In this document: positions 9,428 through 22,078 of the stretch, one piece after another
Numbering within the stretch: the first letter of the stretch is position 1
How the letters are laid out: each line of letters begins with the position of its first letter
DNA from: Dactylonectria macrodidyma
Lineage: Eukaryota; Ascomycota; Sordariomycetes; Hypocreales; Nectriaceae
Direction: 5' to 3'
Length of the DNA: 64,000 bases
NCBI GenBank assembly: GCA_020744425.1
Contig: JAGMUV010000002.1
Span: forward strand, 5,438,501 to 5,502,500
Translations under genes and position numbers: made by a program
Notes under the pieces: generated by a model
Databases searched by the model: none
What the model saw: only the letters and a program-made list of their open reading frames with translations
Told to the model about the DNA's origin: nothing

Positions 9428-12400
9428 TGCCCCTTTAGCTTTACAATCCCTCTACTAAGCTATACTTTACTTTATAGCTTCTTTACCTTTTCCTTATTTT
9501 TTCTCTATTTAATCTTATCCGTTAAATTAATTAGCTTTAATTACTTAAAGAAGCTCGAGTGACTGTCTTTTAATAGATTCTTCATTAATCTATTAGCAAG
9601 CATTCAGGTAATAGGCATATAGATAATATTAATTCTCTTTTTAATAATTTCTTAGTATAGCTAATAGTTATAAATATTAATATACTTAAGCTTTATATAT
9701 AGTTATACTAGTTCTATAGTAATAAGGCAGATAGTCTGCTTATTATTATATTTAATTATGATCTTTATTATTATTATAGTTACTTAGTAAACTATTAGAG
9801 AGTTTAGATTAACCTTTAATATAGAGATAAGTTAGCTTATAAAGAGAGCTTCTTTAGTTACTTAAGAAAGCGCTAAGAGCTCTGCCTCTATTATTAATAT
9901 TATAACTATATCCTACTTATTAGCTCTCTAAGAAGTGATCCTACTAAAGAGCTTTATAATGAATACTTAAGAACTCTAATGATTTATTAAGTTATTAGTA
10001 AAGCTAGTATTTAAGGTAATTTGCAGTCTATTTTCTTTATTACTAGCTATAGCTTTATATTTAAGATAGAGACTCTTTATTTATATAAAGTATTATAAGG
10101 CTCTATTTATAGTTCTTTATTACTATAGCCTAGGGTTTTAATTAAACTTAGTTAGTTAGCTTATAGTAAAAGCTATATTTAATTAAGTTATTATTACTAT
10201 ATATATAATAGTGCTAATCTTCTTAAAGTATAGGTTAATACTATTAGGGCTTATTATTATATTATATAATAAAAGTTCTTTATAGATTATTAGGGTTACT
10301 AATATTAGATTTAGTAAGTCTTTAAAGAGTAGATAGTGCATTTTATTAATATAAATAGCTTATAATAATTACAGCTTTTTTATTTTATAATCTTAAATAA
10401 CCTTAATCCTTAAGAACTATTAAAGTAGCTTATTATTTATAATATTATATATTTTCTATAGTTCTACTATTAGTAATATTACCTTACTCTTAATATACTT
10501 AGGGAAATAGAGGATATAGTTATTTATATAGAAGAAGAAGATAATATCTTTATAAAGCTAATAGCAGTCCTTACTAAGCACTTAGTAAAAGCCTGCTTAT
10601 AGTAAGCCCTTTTTAAAGTGCTTTTACTATAATAATAGTAATTACTAAAAACTATAAAGAGCTTTCTATAGCTTTAGAATCCTTTCTAGCTTCTTATATC
10701 CTATAGGCATTTATATATAAATATCCTTATCTAGCTTTATATATATAAATGCATTAACTATATTATATTATAGTATATTATAATTAAATTAGTTAGTTAA
10801 GGCTATAAAGGTTCTAAATAATATATTTACTAAAGTTATTATATAAGTCTTTTAACTATTAATTACTTATTAGTCTTTATATATAATAAAGCGCGCTTTT
10901 ATCTTTATAAATCTACTATACTTATTAAGTTTATAAATATAAACCTAGTAATAGCTAAGCACTTATTAACTATTTACTAAGGCTTTTATAACTTTAATCT
11001 ATAATTAGGAATCTATATAACTTTATAAGTATATTCTTTTTACTTTAAAAAGAGCATTTTAGTAAGGATAGCTTACTATTATTATATATAAGCTAAGAAG
11101 GGTCTATAATAAGTGCTAAGGTGTACTAATATATAGTAATCTTTCCCCCCTAAATATAGGGCTCTCTATCTATAGAGGCTTTTATACTATTACTAATATA
11201 GGGCTCTTTAATCTCAGAGGCTTTTATATACTTATATCCTTTATAATCTGAGGGCAGACTTATCTTCCCCTACTAAGTGCCTACCTAGAGCTAGCTAGGC
11301 CTTCGCTAAACACTCTATAGTTATCTATATGATACTTAGGCAACTAGAGCCTCCTAGCTAGGAATGCGGCCTTAAATAACTCGCGCTACTTCGCTAGTCT
11401 GTTAGTAGGGCCTTATTAGACCTTCTAAGACTCCCTTTATCTGCTCGAAAGTTAGTATGTAAAGCTCTCTATCTTTAGAGCATATTATATACCTGCTTTT
11501 AACCCTTAGTCAGCCGCTTCTTCATGCCCCTTTATACTTAGTCTAGAGGCTAAAGTATGGAAAAACGCAGCTAGTAGTAATAGAGAAGGTATTAGAAGAG
11601 GTTTAAACTTAGCTATAGTATATTCATATGCCCCTTTAGATTTAGGCACTCTATTAATAGCCTTATAATTACTTAGTAAGTATTCTTTAAATAGATTATT
11701 ATTATCTTCTCCTATTACTTTATCTACTTCTTTATTAAGTAATTATAATAGCTATTACTTAGCTTATACTTATATTATTATAAGTTCTTTAATATATTAT
11801 TAAATAGTTTTAAAGTTCTATTACTTTAAATTATTTTAAAGACTCTCTATCTATTTATTAAATAGATACTATTTATTAAATAAGACATTTCTTATTATAA
11901 AAACTTCCTTATATAAGGGGTTCTAAACTCTGAATGAGTTACTTAATATATAGCTTACTAAGAAACTAATCTACGCTCTTAGAGCCTGCCTTTAAAGCCA
12001 GTTTCTTTATAATTATACATTTATAGTTAATATAAAGACCTTATAATTATATACTTAAAGGTATAAGAAGTCAGGCTTTACTAAGTAATTACTATAGAAT
12101 TAGTAATAGAATAACTTATATAAAGTCTTTTTATTTTTATAAATTAAAAATATATAATTATAAAAGTAAGTAATAGCCTTAATTAATTCTAGTTATAAGT
12201 ATTCTAATAACTTAGCTCTTATATATATTATATAGCTTTTTAATATAATAATTATAGTAATATATTCTACTCCTCTATTTTATACTTAAGTATTTAAGAC
12301 TAAGGGCTTAGTATATATTCTCTAAGTAGTTAGTAGTTTAGCAATTTATAAGTATATTTCTATTATTTTATTATTATATTTAAATACTTTAACCTTAATA

Positions 12401-14663
12401 GAGTATTATACTTTTAATATCCTAAAGAAGTGAATAATTATTATATAAATAATAAGCATTAAGTGATTATTAGTATAATAATTCTAAGAATACTCTATTA
12501 CTTAGTCTATAAAGATTTATATAAATATATAGCCTATATAGCCTAAGGTTATTAAATAGAAATCTAAAGCTATTTATTTTCTTAGTTTTACTTATACTAT
12601 CACTTCTTAAAGAGCTTTATAAACTGCTTAGTAAGCCTTTACTATACTATATATATTATAATTAATAGTTATTATTCATTAAAGGCCTTTAGGCTCTTCT
12701 ATCTTTAGCCTAATGCCTCTTATAGCTATTATAAGGCAATGTAGGAAGTCTAGGCTTAGATATCTAAGTCTTTAGTACTAAGTTATTATATCCTCTAGCA
12801 TTAGCTTTCTAAGAGTTTATAATATAAAGTAAGACTTCTTCTATAGTATATTAGCTATTATTACTACTGAGTGCTCTATGACTCTTCTCTAAGCGTTTAA
12901 TAAATCTACTGCTCTATCTTTCTATTCTAAGACTTATTGCTCTTACTTCTTATTAATAGTACTTAAGAAAGACCTATCTGATCTTTATAAATAGTTATTA
13001 CTTAGTCTAGTATTCTATTAAAAGCCTCGCTATCTTAGCTTTAAGAATAAGATAAGGTTTATAATAAGGGATTTATATAAAGTAATATTATAAAGAGTAA
13101 GCCTTCTTAGTAAGCTATTAGTATTTACTAAAGTAATAGTTACTTCTTTATAGCTATTAATTAGTACTTAAGTAGTTCTTAATTAAAAGAAATCTCTTAA
13201 TAAGGCTACTTATAGGTTCTTTATTTAGCTTATATCTTAAAAGATATATAGGGTTGCTCTTAAATCTAAGAGAATATAATTCTATAATATATAGTAAATA
13301 TTAGCTATTAGTTCAGTATTTATTATATAATTACTAATAATTAAAGCTATATTTATTATATAAGCACTAACTGATTATAATTAGGCTAATTTCTCTAGTT
13401 TAATCTTTCTAATTCACTTAACTAAGTTATCTTTATTCTCTTCTAGCTATTTATTAAACCTTTTAGTTATATAGAGCTATAGTTTAAACTAATTAAGTCT
13501 ATTCTTTAGAAAGGCATAGAAATAATATAGAAGTAAATAGAATTAATAGTACACTAAGCATTTAGCTTCATTATCTAATCTAATATTCTAACGCTATTTC
13601 TTCTTAGTAATTATTCATTAAGCACTTACTAAACTATTAGCTTCTTCTTATATACTTCCTCTATTATAAAAGGCTCCCTAACTCACTCTTCCTTATTATA
13701 AAGTCTCTAGCCATTTAGCAATCTCTTAGTAAATATCTACTATAACTAGACTAACTATTAAAGTACTTACTTAGACTTAACCTATCTATATAATACTATA
13801 TATATCAGTCTAAGCCTATAAGTGCGTTAACTAAAGAGCTATTATAAGGTCTCTAAGCTACTAATTGGGTTCTATTACTTCTTAAAGGCTAATATCCTAA
13901 GCTTTATTAATAGCATTCTACTATCTCTTAAGCTAGTTAGTTATAGTAGTATTAGTCTTAATCTTTCCTTAAGGTAGTTCTCCTAGGATCTTATAGTATA
14001 TTTAGCAAGCCCTTTACTTCTACAGTTCGGTTACTAAAGCGAACTTATTATAGATTGACTAAATCTACTTAGGCAGACTAATCTCTAGCTTATAGTAGTA
14101 TCGAAAGAGTGGTTTATTAAGCGTCTTAAGGACCCAGTTCCTTATATTCTTTATTCTAGTCTAGAATTCCTTATAATGCTTATTATAATATTTATAATTA
14201 GCCTATAAAGCGTTATACACTTAGAGACCCTTTTTAAGCAGCTCGCTAATATCTTAAGCTTTTAGTATTATATCGTTTTTTTTACTAAGAGTAGGGTCTT
14301 TATTATTAGTCACTATTATAATAGTCTTAGTATAATTACTAAAGGCTGCTAATAACTTAGCAAGCCTTATGTAAATAATTAATACTAGCTTCTTTTTAAA
14401 TTAAATAATATCTAGTAGAATTAAAGCCTTTAAAATTAGCTCTAGTTTATTCTTCTTTTTAGAATTAAGATAGTCTTAAAAGTCTTTATTTATAGCTATA
14501 GTCTTTAGAGTCTTAAACTATATAATCCAATCTTTGTCTATAACTAGCTTAATACTTATAATAGTCATCATGCTTTTAGTAACTGCTTATTAAGTACTTA
14601 TAGACAGCCTATTACTTAAAGCAGTAATTACTAGTAAATATAATTATATATAAGACTCTTAAT

Positions 14664-14886
14664 TATTAGATTTAGGCAGTATATATAGTACTTTAATTAT
14701 TAAAAGCCTATATATATATATATTATGTATATTATTATCTAGGCTAACCCTATAGTAGTTAAGGGTATTATATATAGCATTTACTGCCTTCCTATTTAAG
14801 CTGTGCTTAGCATGCCTTTAGTAGTTATATGCCTGACTGAGGTCACCTGATTATATGCATGACTATACATACGATCTATTCTAACA
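14664..14886 (-). repeat. Copia 5' LTR (223 bp)
   Basis: Partner of the LTR at 9205-9427, ending TCTAACA and followed by the ATATT target duplication. Confidence 0.82.
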
Positions 14887-15939
14887 ATATTAACTTCTTT
14901 AGCTTTTATATAAGCTATAATAAAAAATAAGCTGCGTTATTAATTAAAAATAAATATATAAGCTTAATCTATATCTATCTTCTATTTAATTAAATATAGA
15001 ATTCTATTTTAAAAGCCTTATAAGCCTTTATATTTTATATTTAAATATAATATAAGCTCTAGATTTATTAGATTTATAAAGATAATAATAAAGCCCTAAG
15101 CATTTAATTAATTAATTAGATAATTAATAAAGAAATTAAAAATAAACCTTTAAGCCTTTATAATCCAGTTTAAAATAGCCTTATTAAATAATTTAAAAGA
15201 ATAATAACTCTTAAGAATAGGTCTATATTACTAAAGTCTAACTTACTATCTGATTTTTAGTTTAAAGATTAAAAAATAGCTATCTTTATATATAATAAAT
15301 TGCTTTAATAAGCTTAAGATTAAAAAACTCCCTTAAGGCGATTAATCTCCTAATTTTAAAACTAAGGAAAGGATATTAGATTTATCTTTAGATAGTTAGA
15401 TTTAATATAACTTAAGGCTTTTAGTTACTAAGCTTATTTAATAATTATAAAAGCTTTAAAAAGCATTTAAAAATAGAACTTAAAGATAGTAGCTTATATA
15501 GAAATTAGCTACTTAATTAAATATAATTTAAATAATATTTTTAAAATTTAAATTTTAAAAAGGTTAGAAGTTTAAAAGGTTAAGAATATGATATTTAATA
15601 AAAAGACCTTTTATAACTCTAAAGACTATTTAATCCCTTAGCTAATTTAATAACTTAAAATATAATTCTTTCTTTTAGCTTATATTAATAATAATAGTAA
15701 TAAGATAAAGAAATTAAATTAATAATTAAAATAGCCTTTAATAACTTTAATTAATATAAATAGCTTAATTAATATAATTTTAATAAGTTAGATAGATTTA
15801 AAGATATAAACTTAGATAATATTATAAATTATATTAATACTATACTTAATCCAGCTAATTTAAATAGCTTAAATAGCTTAAATCTAAAAGACTTAGTATT
15901 TTAAGACTTAAATTTTAATAATTAAAAAGACTAGAATTC

Positions 15940-16104
15940 TGTAAGAGTTAGCAGCGAGGGCTCGGCGAGCCCTCGGCCAGGACTAGTCTTATTATCAGTT
16001 GTGCGGCACGATTGAGTAATGTAACTTACTGGAATCGCTTGATCTTTTGCCCTAACGGTCGATTAGTCTTTATGCGGATTGGGCATGCTGCCCTAACCCT
16101 TACA
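15940..16104. mobile_element. 165-bp un-RIPed solo-LTR-like or MITE-like insertion
   Basis: A short island of normal composition inside the A+T block. It starts TGTAAGAGTTAG and ends CTAACCCTTACA, so its ends are 12-bp inverted repeats with one mismatch. The LTRs of the element at 32743-38519 have the same termini, which favours a solo LTR of a related family. No convincing target duplication is visible (AATTC against TTAAG). Sequences this short normally escape RIP, which explains its preservation. Confidence 0.6.
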
Positions 16105-17199
16105 TTAAGTTATATAATAATATAATATTTAAGATTTTATATTAAATATAAATACTATAAAAAGCTTAAATACTAGCTAGATTATAATTATATTATAAGC
16201 TTAATATATATTATATAAGTTTAATACTTAGTTATTTACTTTCTCAGTCCTTTTAAAACTAGTATTACTCTATTTAAATTAATAATATATTTTATAACTA
16301 TTCTTTAATATATATTTACTTATTATTAAAGTTATATTTCTAAATTAGCTTATTTATTATATAATTAGTAGACTTTTTTTTTAATAATTACTCTTTATTT
16401 ATATTTTATATTTACTTTTTTTATTACTTTTTTAATCTATTTATAAAGTCTTATATTTTCTTTTTAAAACTAGTTAATAATAATATTAAAGCTAAGTTTT
16501 AAATTAAATACTTAGTATAATTATTAATTAATATTTTAATAATAGTTATATTTTAATATTTATCTATTAATATAATAATATTTAAAATCGCCCTTTTCTT
16601 ATATATTAATATAGTTTTAAATAATTCTCTAACCTTATTATATAAAAGCTAAAAAGTATTAATAAAATAATTACTTAGACATTTAGTAAATATTTTAAAA
16701 AATATTTTAAAAAATATCTCTTTTTTATTTAATATAAATTACTATAAGTAAATATTAATTACTTAAAATATAAAGTAAATTTTAAAAAGCTTTATATTAA
16801 TACTTAGCTTATAATTTAAGCTTATTAACTTATTATTAAAAATAAAATTAAGCCTAACTTATTAATATATTAAGTAAGTTTATTATAATATTTATTTTAT
16901 TTTTAATATTATTTTATATTATTATAATAAATAAGCCTTATTTTAAGTTTTATTAAATAAATAAAAAGTTTAATAAACTTTATAATTAATTAATTAAAAT
17001 ATCTTATTTTAAAAGTAATAAGTTATTTAAACTAGCCTTTTTAAGCTTATATACTTACTTTTTATATTAAAGATATTACTTTTTTATTAATATTATACTT
17101 TTAAATAATATTCTCCCCTTAGTATTTTAATTAATTAATAATTATAAAACTGGAAATAAATATTTCTTATTATAAAGCTAACTTTCTTAAGGAGTATTA

Positions 17200-17650
17200 T
17201 ATTAAAGCTAAGAGCTCTAAAGCCCGGGACCTGGATAGTTATATTACCTATAGCTAGCTATAAGAAGTAGTAAATTTCCCAGACTTAGATAGAAAAAAAA
17301 CAACGCTCCTTCCTTTTTATTTAATTTTTCCTAATTTTCCTAGCCTTAATTTTCTTCTTCTATTTTATTTAATTAACTAATATCCTTCTTTCTTTTTTTA
17401 CTAGCTACTTAGCTAATGATTTTATTTGCATTTTTAGCTATTTATTTTATAGGCCTTATCTTACTATCCTTTGCCCTCCTTTTAGGCTTAGCTTATTATT
17501 ACTTTAAATAGTTATTTATCCCCTTACTTAATATATTTAAAAGTTATAATAAGGCAATAAGCTATTAAATTAATTAATTAACTTAGTAATAATACTTTTA
17601 AGCTATTATAAGAGCCTGAGTTATTATAAGGCTAGCTTAAATAAAAGCTA
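17200..17650 (+). repeat. Gypsy-type LTR copy 1 (same family as the element at 45488)
   Basis: Closely similar to 19265-19608 over about 345 bp, sharing TTATATTACCTATAGCTAGC, a run of A followed by ACAACRCTCC, and ATTTTATTTGCATTTTTAGC. Its later part (AAGTTATAATAAGGCAATAAG onward) matches the LTR at 45488-46010. Exact ends are not resolved. Confidence 0.6.
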
Positions 17651-17763
17651 AAAGTATAATAAGACCTTATTAATTATAAGCTAAGACTAGTATTATAAGG
17701 TATATAGTATTATTTACTTAATTAATTAAGTAATAGTAAAACCCCTTTTCTAACCTCTTTTCT

Positions 17764-17905
17764 AAACTCCTTATCTTATTATTATATATAATTATAAAAC
17801 CCTTTATCTTATTATTATATATAGTTATGAAACCCCTTATCTTATTATTATATATAATTATAAAACCCTTTATTACTATATATAGTTATAAAACCCCTTT
17901 TATTA
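17764..17905 (+). repeat. About 33-bp tandem repeat, 4-5 copies
   Basis: Units of the form AAAACCCYTTATCTTATTA followed by a TATATARTTAT tail begin near 17764, 17796, 17830, 17862 and 17890. Confidence 0.6.
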
Positions 17906-18299
17906 ATTAAACTAGCTGAATTTAATAAAATAAATAACTTAAAAGAGCTAATACTACTATTATTATAACTAATGCTAATTATACTATAATTACTAGCTAA
18001 TATAAAGATAAGACTTAATTAAAAAGAGGTTAAAATATAGTATATATTCTATCTTAGCTAAGTTAATTAAGCATTTCTCACTCTTTAAGCTAACTAAAAC
18101 TTAGTCTTTATAAGAATATTATTAACTTTTACTATTTCCTTTTAAAAGCTAAAAGCTATTTTTAAAGACTACTAGCTATAGTAAGTTTTTAATCTTAACC
18201 CTTATTAACTAACTAGAGTTTAAAAGAGGAAAAGGCTAGCCTAATATTATTAATTCCTAACTATGCAAAAAAAACAGTCTTAAATAAGTCTTAGTTAAC

Positions 18300-19060
18300 C
18301 CTCTCTAGCCCTAAGTCTTTAAGACTTAATAACTAAAGAGAATTTAGTTAATTAACTAATCTCTAGCTCTTTAACCTTTATTAACTATTTATTAACCTCT
18401 TAGTAAGGTCTTTACTTAGCTTCCCTAGCTATTAGTCTATTAAGACCTTATAGTAAGGGAAGAATCCAATCTCTCTACTTAAACCCCCTAGCCCTAGGTC
18501 TTTAAGACCTAATAGCTAAGGAGAATCCGGATAATTAGCTGATCTCTAGCTTTCTAACTTCCGCTAATCACTTATCAAACCCTTAGCAAAGTCTCTTCCT
18601 AGTCTCTCTAGCTATTAGTCTATTAAGACCTTATAGTAAGAGAGGAACAATCTCCCTACTAGTCCTCCTAGCCCTAGGTCTTAGAAACCTAGCTACTAAA
18701 GAGGATCCAGTTAATTATCCAATCCCTAACCTTCTAACCTTTACTAATTATTTATTAAACTCTTAGTAAGGTCTTTATTAGTCTTCCTAGCTTTAGATTA
18801 TTAAGACTTAGTAGCTAGGAAGAATCTAGCTAATTAATTAGTCTCAGACCCTCTAACCTTTACTAACTATTTATTAACCTTTTAATAAGGTCTTAGCTTA
18901 ATCTCCTTAGCTATTAGTCTATTAAGACCTTATAATAAGAGAGGATTTTAATCTCTCTACTAATCTTCCTAGTCCTAGGTTTTTAAGACCTAATAGCTAG
19001 GAAAGATCTAATTAATTAATCAGTCTTTACTTTTCTAACTCTTGCAAACTATTTATTAAC
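18300..19060 (+). repeat. Satellite-like tandem repeat, period about 180 bp
   Basis: The phrase GCCCTARGTCTT recurs at about 18309, 18491 and 18671, with a further variant near 18972. Each unit also has CTAGCTATTAGTCTATTAAG followed by ACCTTATA and a CTTTACTAAYTATTTATTAA stretch. Copies differ mostly by C/T and G/A. A partial unit lies around 18786. It lies between two LTR copies of one Gypsy family, so it may be internal to a non-autonomous element. Confidence 0.65.
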
Positions 19061-19264
19061 TATTTAGACAGCAGATTTTTTTTTTAAAGAGCTAGTTAAT
19101 TTAATAGTTAGGTTATATATATTTTCTTCTTTAGGGTTATATATGTTTTCCTTCCTCTTTAGGTTATTTAAGGCTTTCCTATTAGCTTAGCCTAAGTCTT
19201 TAGGCCTGGGCTAATGCAGTCTTATAGGCTTGCTAAAGGGCAAGCGCTAATTATATAAGGAGGG

Positions 19265-19608
19265 ATATATTAAGGCTGAGGGCTTTAGAGCCTAGAACTC
19301 ATATAATTATATTACCTATAGCTAGCTATAAAAAGCAGCAGATTTTCTAGACTTAAATAGAAAAAAAACAACACTCCTTCCTTTTTACTTAATTTTTCCT
19401 AATTTTTCTAGCCTTAATTTTCTTCTTCTATTTTATTTAATTAACTAATATCCTTCTTCCTTTTTTAATTAGCTACTTAGCTAATAATTTTATTTGCATT
19501 TTTAGCTATTTATTTTATAGGCCTTATCTTACTATCCTTTACTCTCCTTTTAGGCCTAGCTTACTATTACTTTAGGTAGTTATTTATTCCCTTACTTAAT
19601 ATAGTATT
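19265..19608 (+). repeat. Gypsy-type LTR copy 2
   Basis: Direct repeat of 17200-17545, ending abruptly at CCCTTACTTAATATA where copy 1 continues. It is therefore truncated on the right. Confidence 0.6.
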
Positions 19609-19899
19609 CTAAGTTTAAAAATAAAATTATAAGTTTTTAAATTAAAATTCTAACTTTATTATATACTTAATTAAGATAGTATTACTTAAAATAAGAACTC
19701 TATATTAAATTTAATAATAATTACTTAAGAAAATACTAAATATAACTAAAAGCTCTTTAAGCTTAAAATATAATTAAGTAAAATAATATTATATAATTAA
19801 AAGTAAACTTAAATAGCTAATAATTAATTTTCTTATAATATAGTCTATAATTTAAATATACTTATTATAATAGAATATTCTTTTTATTTTAAAGCCCCT

Positions 19900-21223
19900 A
19901 GCTATCAGCCTAGGGAATAGTAATCAATCAATACTATATGCCTAGAGCCTGGAGCCAGGCCGTGTGCTAAAGTGCGGGCACAGTATTGCCTTCCGTAATG
20001 ACTATATGCTAGCATAAATATGCAGGGGCCTGAAGCAAGGCCAAGCCCTTAGCTTAGGCTGATCACCCTGCTCACCCGCTAGGTCACCCTCTGCTCAGGT
20101 TAAAGCAGCGATGGCTCAGGCCTAGCGCCACAAACGGATTGGGACTGCAAGAATTGTCAGGGGTGACTATTTAGGTACGCACGGAGTACGTAAAGCGGGG
20201 CGCTAAAGCTAAAGGGGTCAGAGAGCAAGAAACAGGGTTCAGGTGTGAAGTTGACGATGGCGTCTTCACAGTGGTGGGCACGGGCGCCTTTGTCCAAGCC
20301 GTGCGGCCGTTGCAGAAGGCCGCGGGGAATTCTCTACGACCAAAGTTTCCGAGTTTAATGGCCAGTACTGATACATAACAAAGAACGTCGTTTTAAGAGC
20401 TTTTCCGAGTTTCATCCCCGCTTCGCACAGGGTCCTAGATCTCTTGTATCGCGCAGGTTAGAAAAAATGCTGAGGTAGTGTGGAGGTTGATTGCCCGTTC
20501 AGATTGTGACTGCGATCTGGGGAAGCTGGGCACAAGCTGAGCACTGGCACCCTGGCTCCTGGTTAACAGGGCGGGCTTGCAGACTGGCCCCGCAGTGAGG
20601 ACAACACGCTAGCAAGGGCTGGCCACTGCGGTGCAAACGAGACACATGCGAGCATCCCTGCGAAGTAATTGCGGCTCTTCGCGTCACCAACCCCAAACCT
20701 CTGTCGAGTCAACGGCATCGTTCATCACGGGCCTGCGGGACTGCCGGTTTAAGGCCAACCCCCCCTAAGTCTGTACTGACCGTCATCCTTGAGGCGACTG
20801 GAGGAAGAGAGCGCCCTCCCTACCCGTACTGCCTGTTTCGTAATCATCCCAACGCGCAAGCTGGACTAACGTACTTAGATGTGAGCCCAGTGTGTCAGCC
20901 TGCAGCGGCTGAGAATTGAAGAGTTAGCTGGACCGGTTATCTACCGTACCTCATGTAACCTAAGTGACATGTAGCAGTGGCTCCACCGTCCAATTTAGCT
21001 GGAAAATATATCCTGGTAGCTCAGTAAATTCTTTGTTCGTCAGCTTGTGTTTGTCTCTTTTACACCTGAGAGAATGCCATGCAGGACCTGAATGCATGCA
21101 CCAACCTTTCCAAACAATCTGTGATGCACTGCCGCCCCACTCTTCGCTCACCTTCTAGGTGCTTGAAAATGCACTTCAACCTTGCATCTACATCAACCTT
21201 GCAGTTTCACCTCTTTTCAGATG
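19900..21223. other. Transition and unannotated GC-normal segment
   Basis: Composition returns to normal between about 19900 and 19960. Small open frames (for example minus 20499-20696) show no motifs. I see no gene, RNA or clear repeat here. The last part may be the outer flank of the inverted repeat at 21224. Confidence 0.45.
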
Positions 21224-21440
21224 ACCTCAAACCACGAAAGACCAAAAAAGCGCAACACCTTTCCGGCTGCTACAGTGCCTTTCAGCGTAGCAGAGTCACC
21301 TGCCTCCTTTTATTTATATCTGTGAGGGGGGTTGAGGGATCATGCAGGCACAGCACCCCCTCATCCCAGCTGATGTTGCGTACCCAAAGCGGTAGTCAGC
21401 TGGGACTCTTTTCCCCCATTATTCGGTCTCTTTGGAGTCA
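21224..21440 (+). repeat. Left inverted repeat upstream of the helicase gene
   Basis: Matches the reverse complement of 30321-30538. Identity is very high from 21240 to 21414 and fades at both ends. An ATG at 21221, just outside the repeat, opens a short frame with ERPKKRNTFPAATVPFSVAE that is shared by both copies and ends at a stop near 21324. The repeat may therefore be a coding relic rather than a transposon end. Confidence 0.75.
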
Positions 21441-22078
21441 TCTCTATCTCTATCTCTTCATTTTCTGATCGCTCTTTGCATCGCTCTTTTATCGGCCGCC
21501 ACATTTTGTCTTTTTCTATTTAACAGGGTCCTTTCCCCCTCTCAGACCCTCTGCTAACCCCGTTCTTAGGCGGTCTGCCGCCCGATTTTTCACCACAGCT
21601 CAGGTTTAGGCGGACAGCTGCCAAACATTCTGGCAACTGTCATCAAACAGCACTTTGGCTGCCAACTGCCAACACTCTGTGCAAACGCTGGTTTGCTAGC
21701 CCAATAAGGCATGGTTTGTGCTGTGTTTGTTTCGAGCAGTTTCTTCCGTGTTCTTCCCTCTCCCTCCCCTTCTATTTCTTTCCTTCCTCCCACAACACGC
21801 ACTTTTCTCCTTTTCTCTCCCACGCAACCACATCACACAGCCTCACGCGTCTTCCACAATCTCGTACAATCACACTTCCGATTCACTTTCTACTTTCTCT
21901 TTCATCCTATCTCTCTTCCGTCCTTTTTCTGTTCATCAGGTTCAAGTCATTCCCGATAGCAGCTCCCCCCTTGCCTGGACCTTGTCCGTCTGGACCTCCT
22001 GCCAGCAATCCCCCTACCCCAACTCCGAAAACTCGTCAAGGTGTCGCCGCTCTGTTCGCCAAATACAAGGCATTCCTG

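Larger units (their letters stand above)
9205..14886 (-). mobile_element. Complete, RIP-inactivated Copia LTR retrotransposon
   Basis: Two direct 223-bp LTRs (9205-9427 and 14664-14886) start with TATTAGA (from TGTTAGA) and end TCTAAYA. They are flanked by the identical 5-bp duplication ATATT at 9200-9204 and 14887-14891. The element lies on the minus strand: the polypurine tract AAAGGGGCA sits next to the left LTR on the minus strand, and the last pol residues next to it read KYINIYNY...EIIKKRINIIYMPIT, the Copia RNase H end. The frame is full of TAA and TAG codons explained by CAA or CAG plus C-to-T. A less mutated stretch at 11140-11570 still reads as pol linker (ELFKAAFLARRL). The element inserted into an older, also RIPed repeat. 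Confidence 0.85.
6690..19900. repeat. RIP-degraded A+T-rich block 1
   Basis: Base composition changes sharply at both edges to long runs of TTAATAA, TATAATTA and similar words, with almost no CpA or TpG. This is what repeat-induced point mutation leaves behind. No host gene survives. Elements I could delimit are entered separately. The stretches 6900-9204 and 14887-15939, on both sides of the Copia insertion, seem to be one older element that the Copia split, but I could not identify its class. 16105-17190 and 19610-19900 are equally decayed and unassigned. Confidence 0.85.

Noticed and set aside
20499..20696. Minus-strand 65-residue open frame
   Set aside because: Short, without motif, promoter or neighbouring support; consistent with chance.
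21716..22078. N-terminal extension of the helicase frame from the ATG at 21716
   Set aside because: The stretch is a CT-rich leader typical of a fungal promoter and 5' UTR, and its translation is a low-complexity Ser/Phe/Pro string. A near-repeat at 21943 and 22066 extends the frame by chance.
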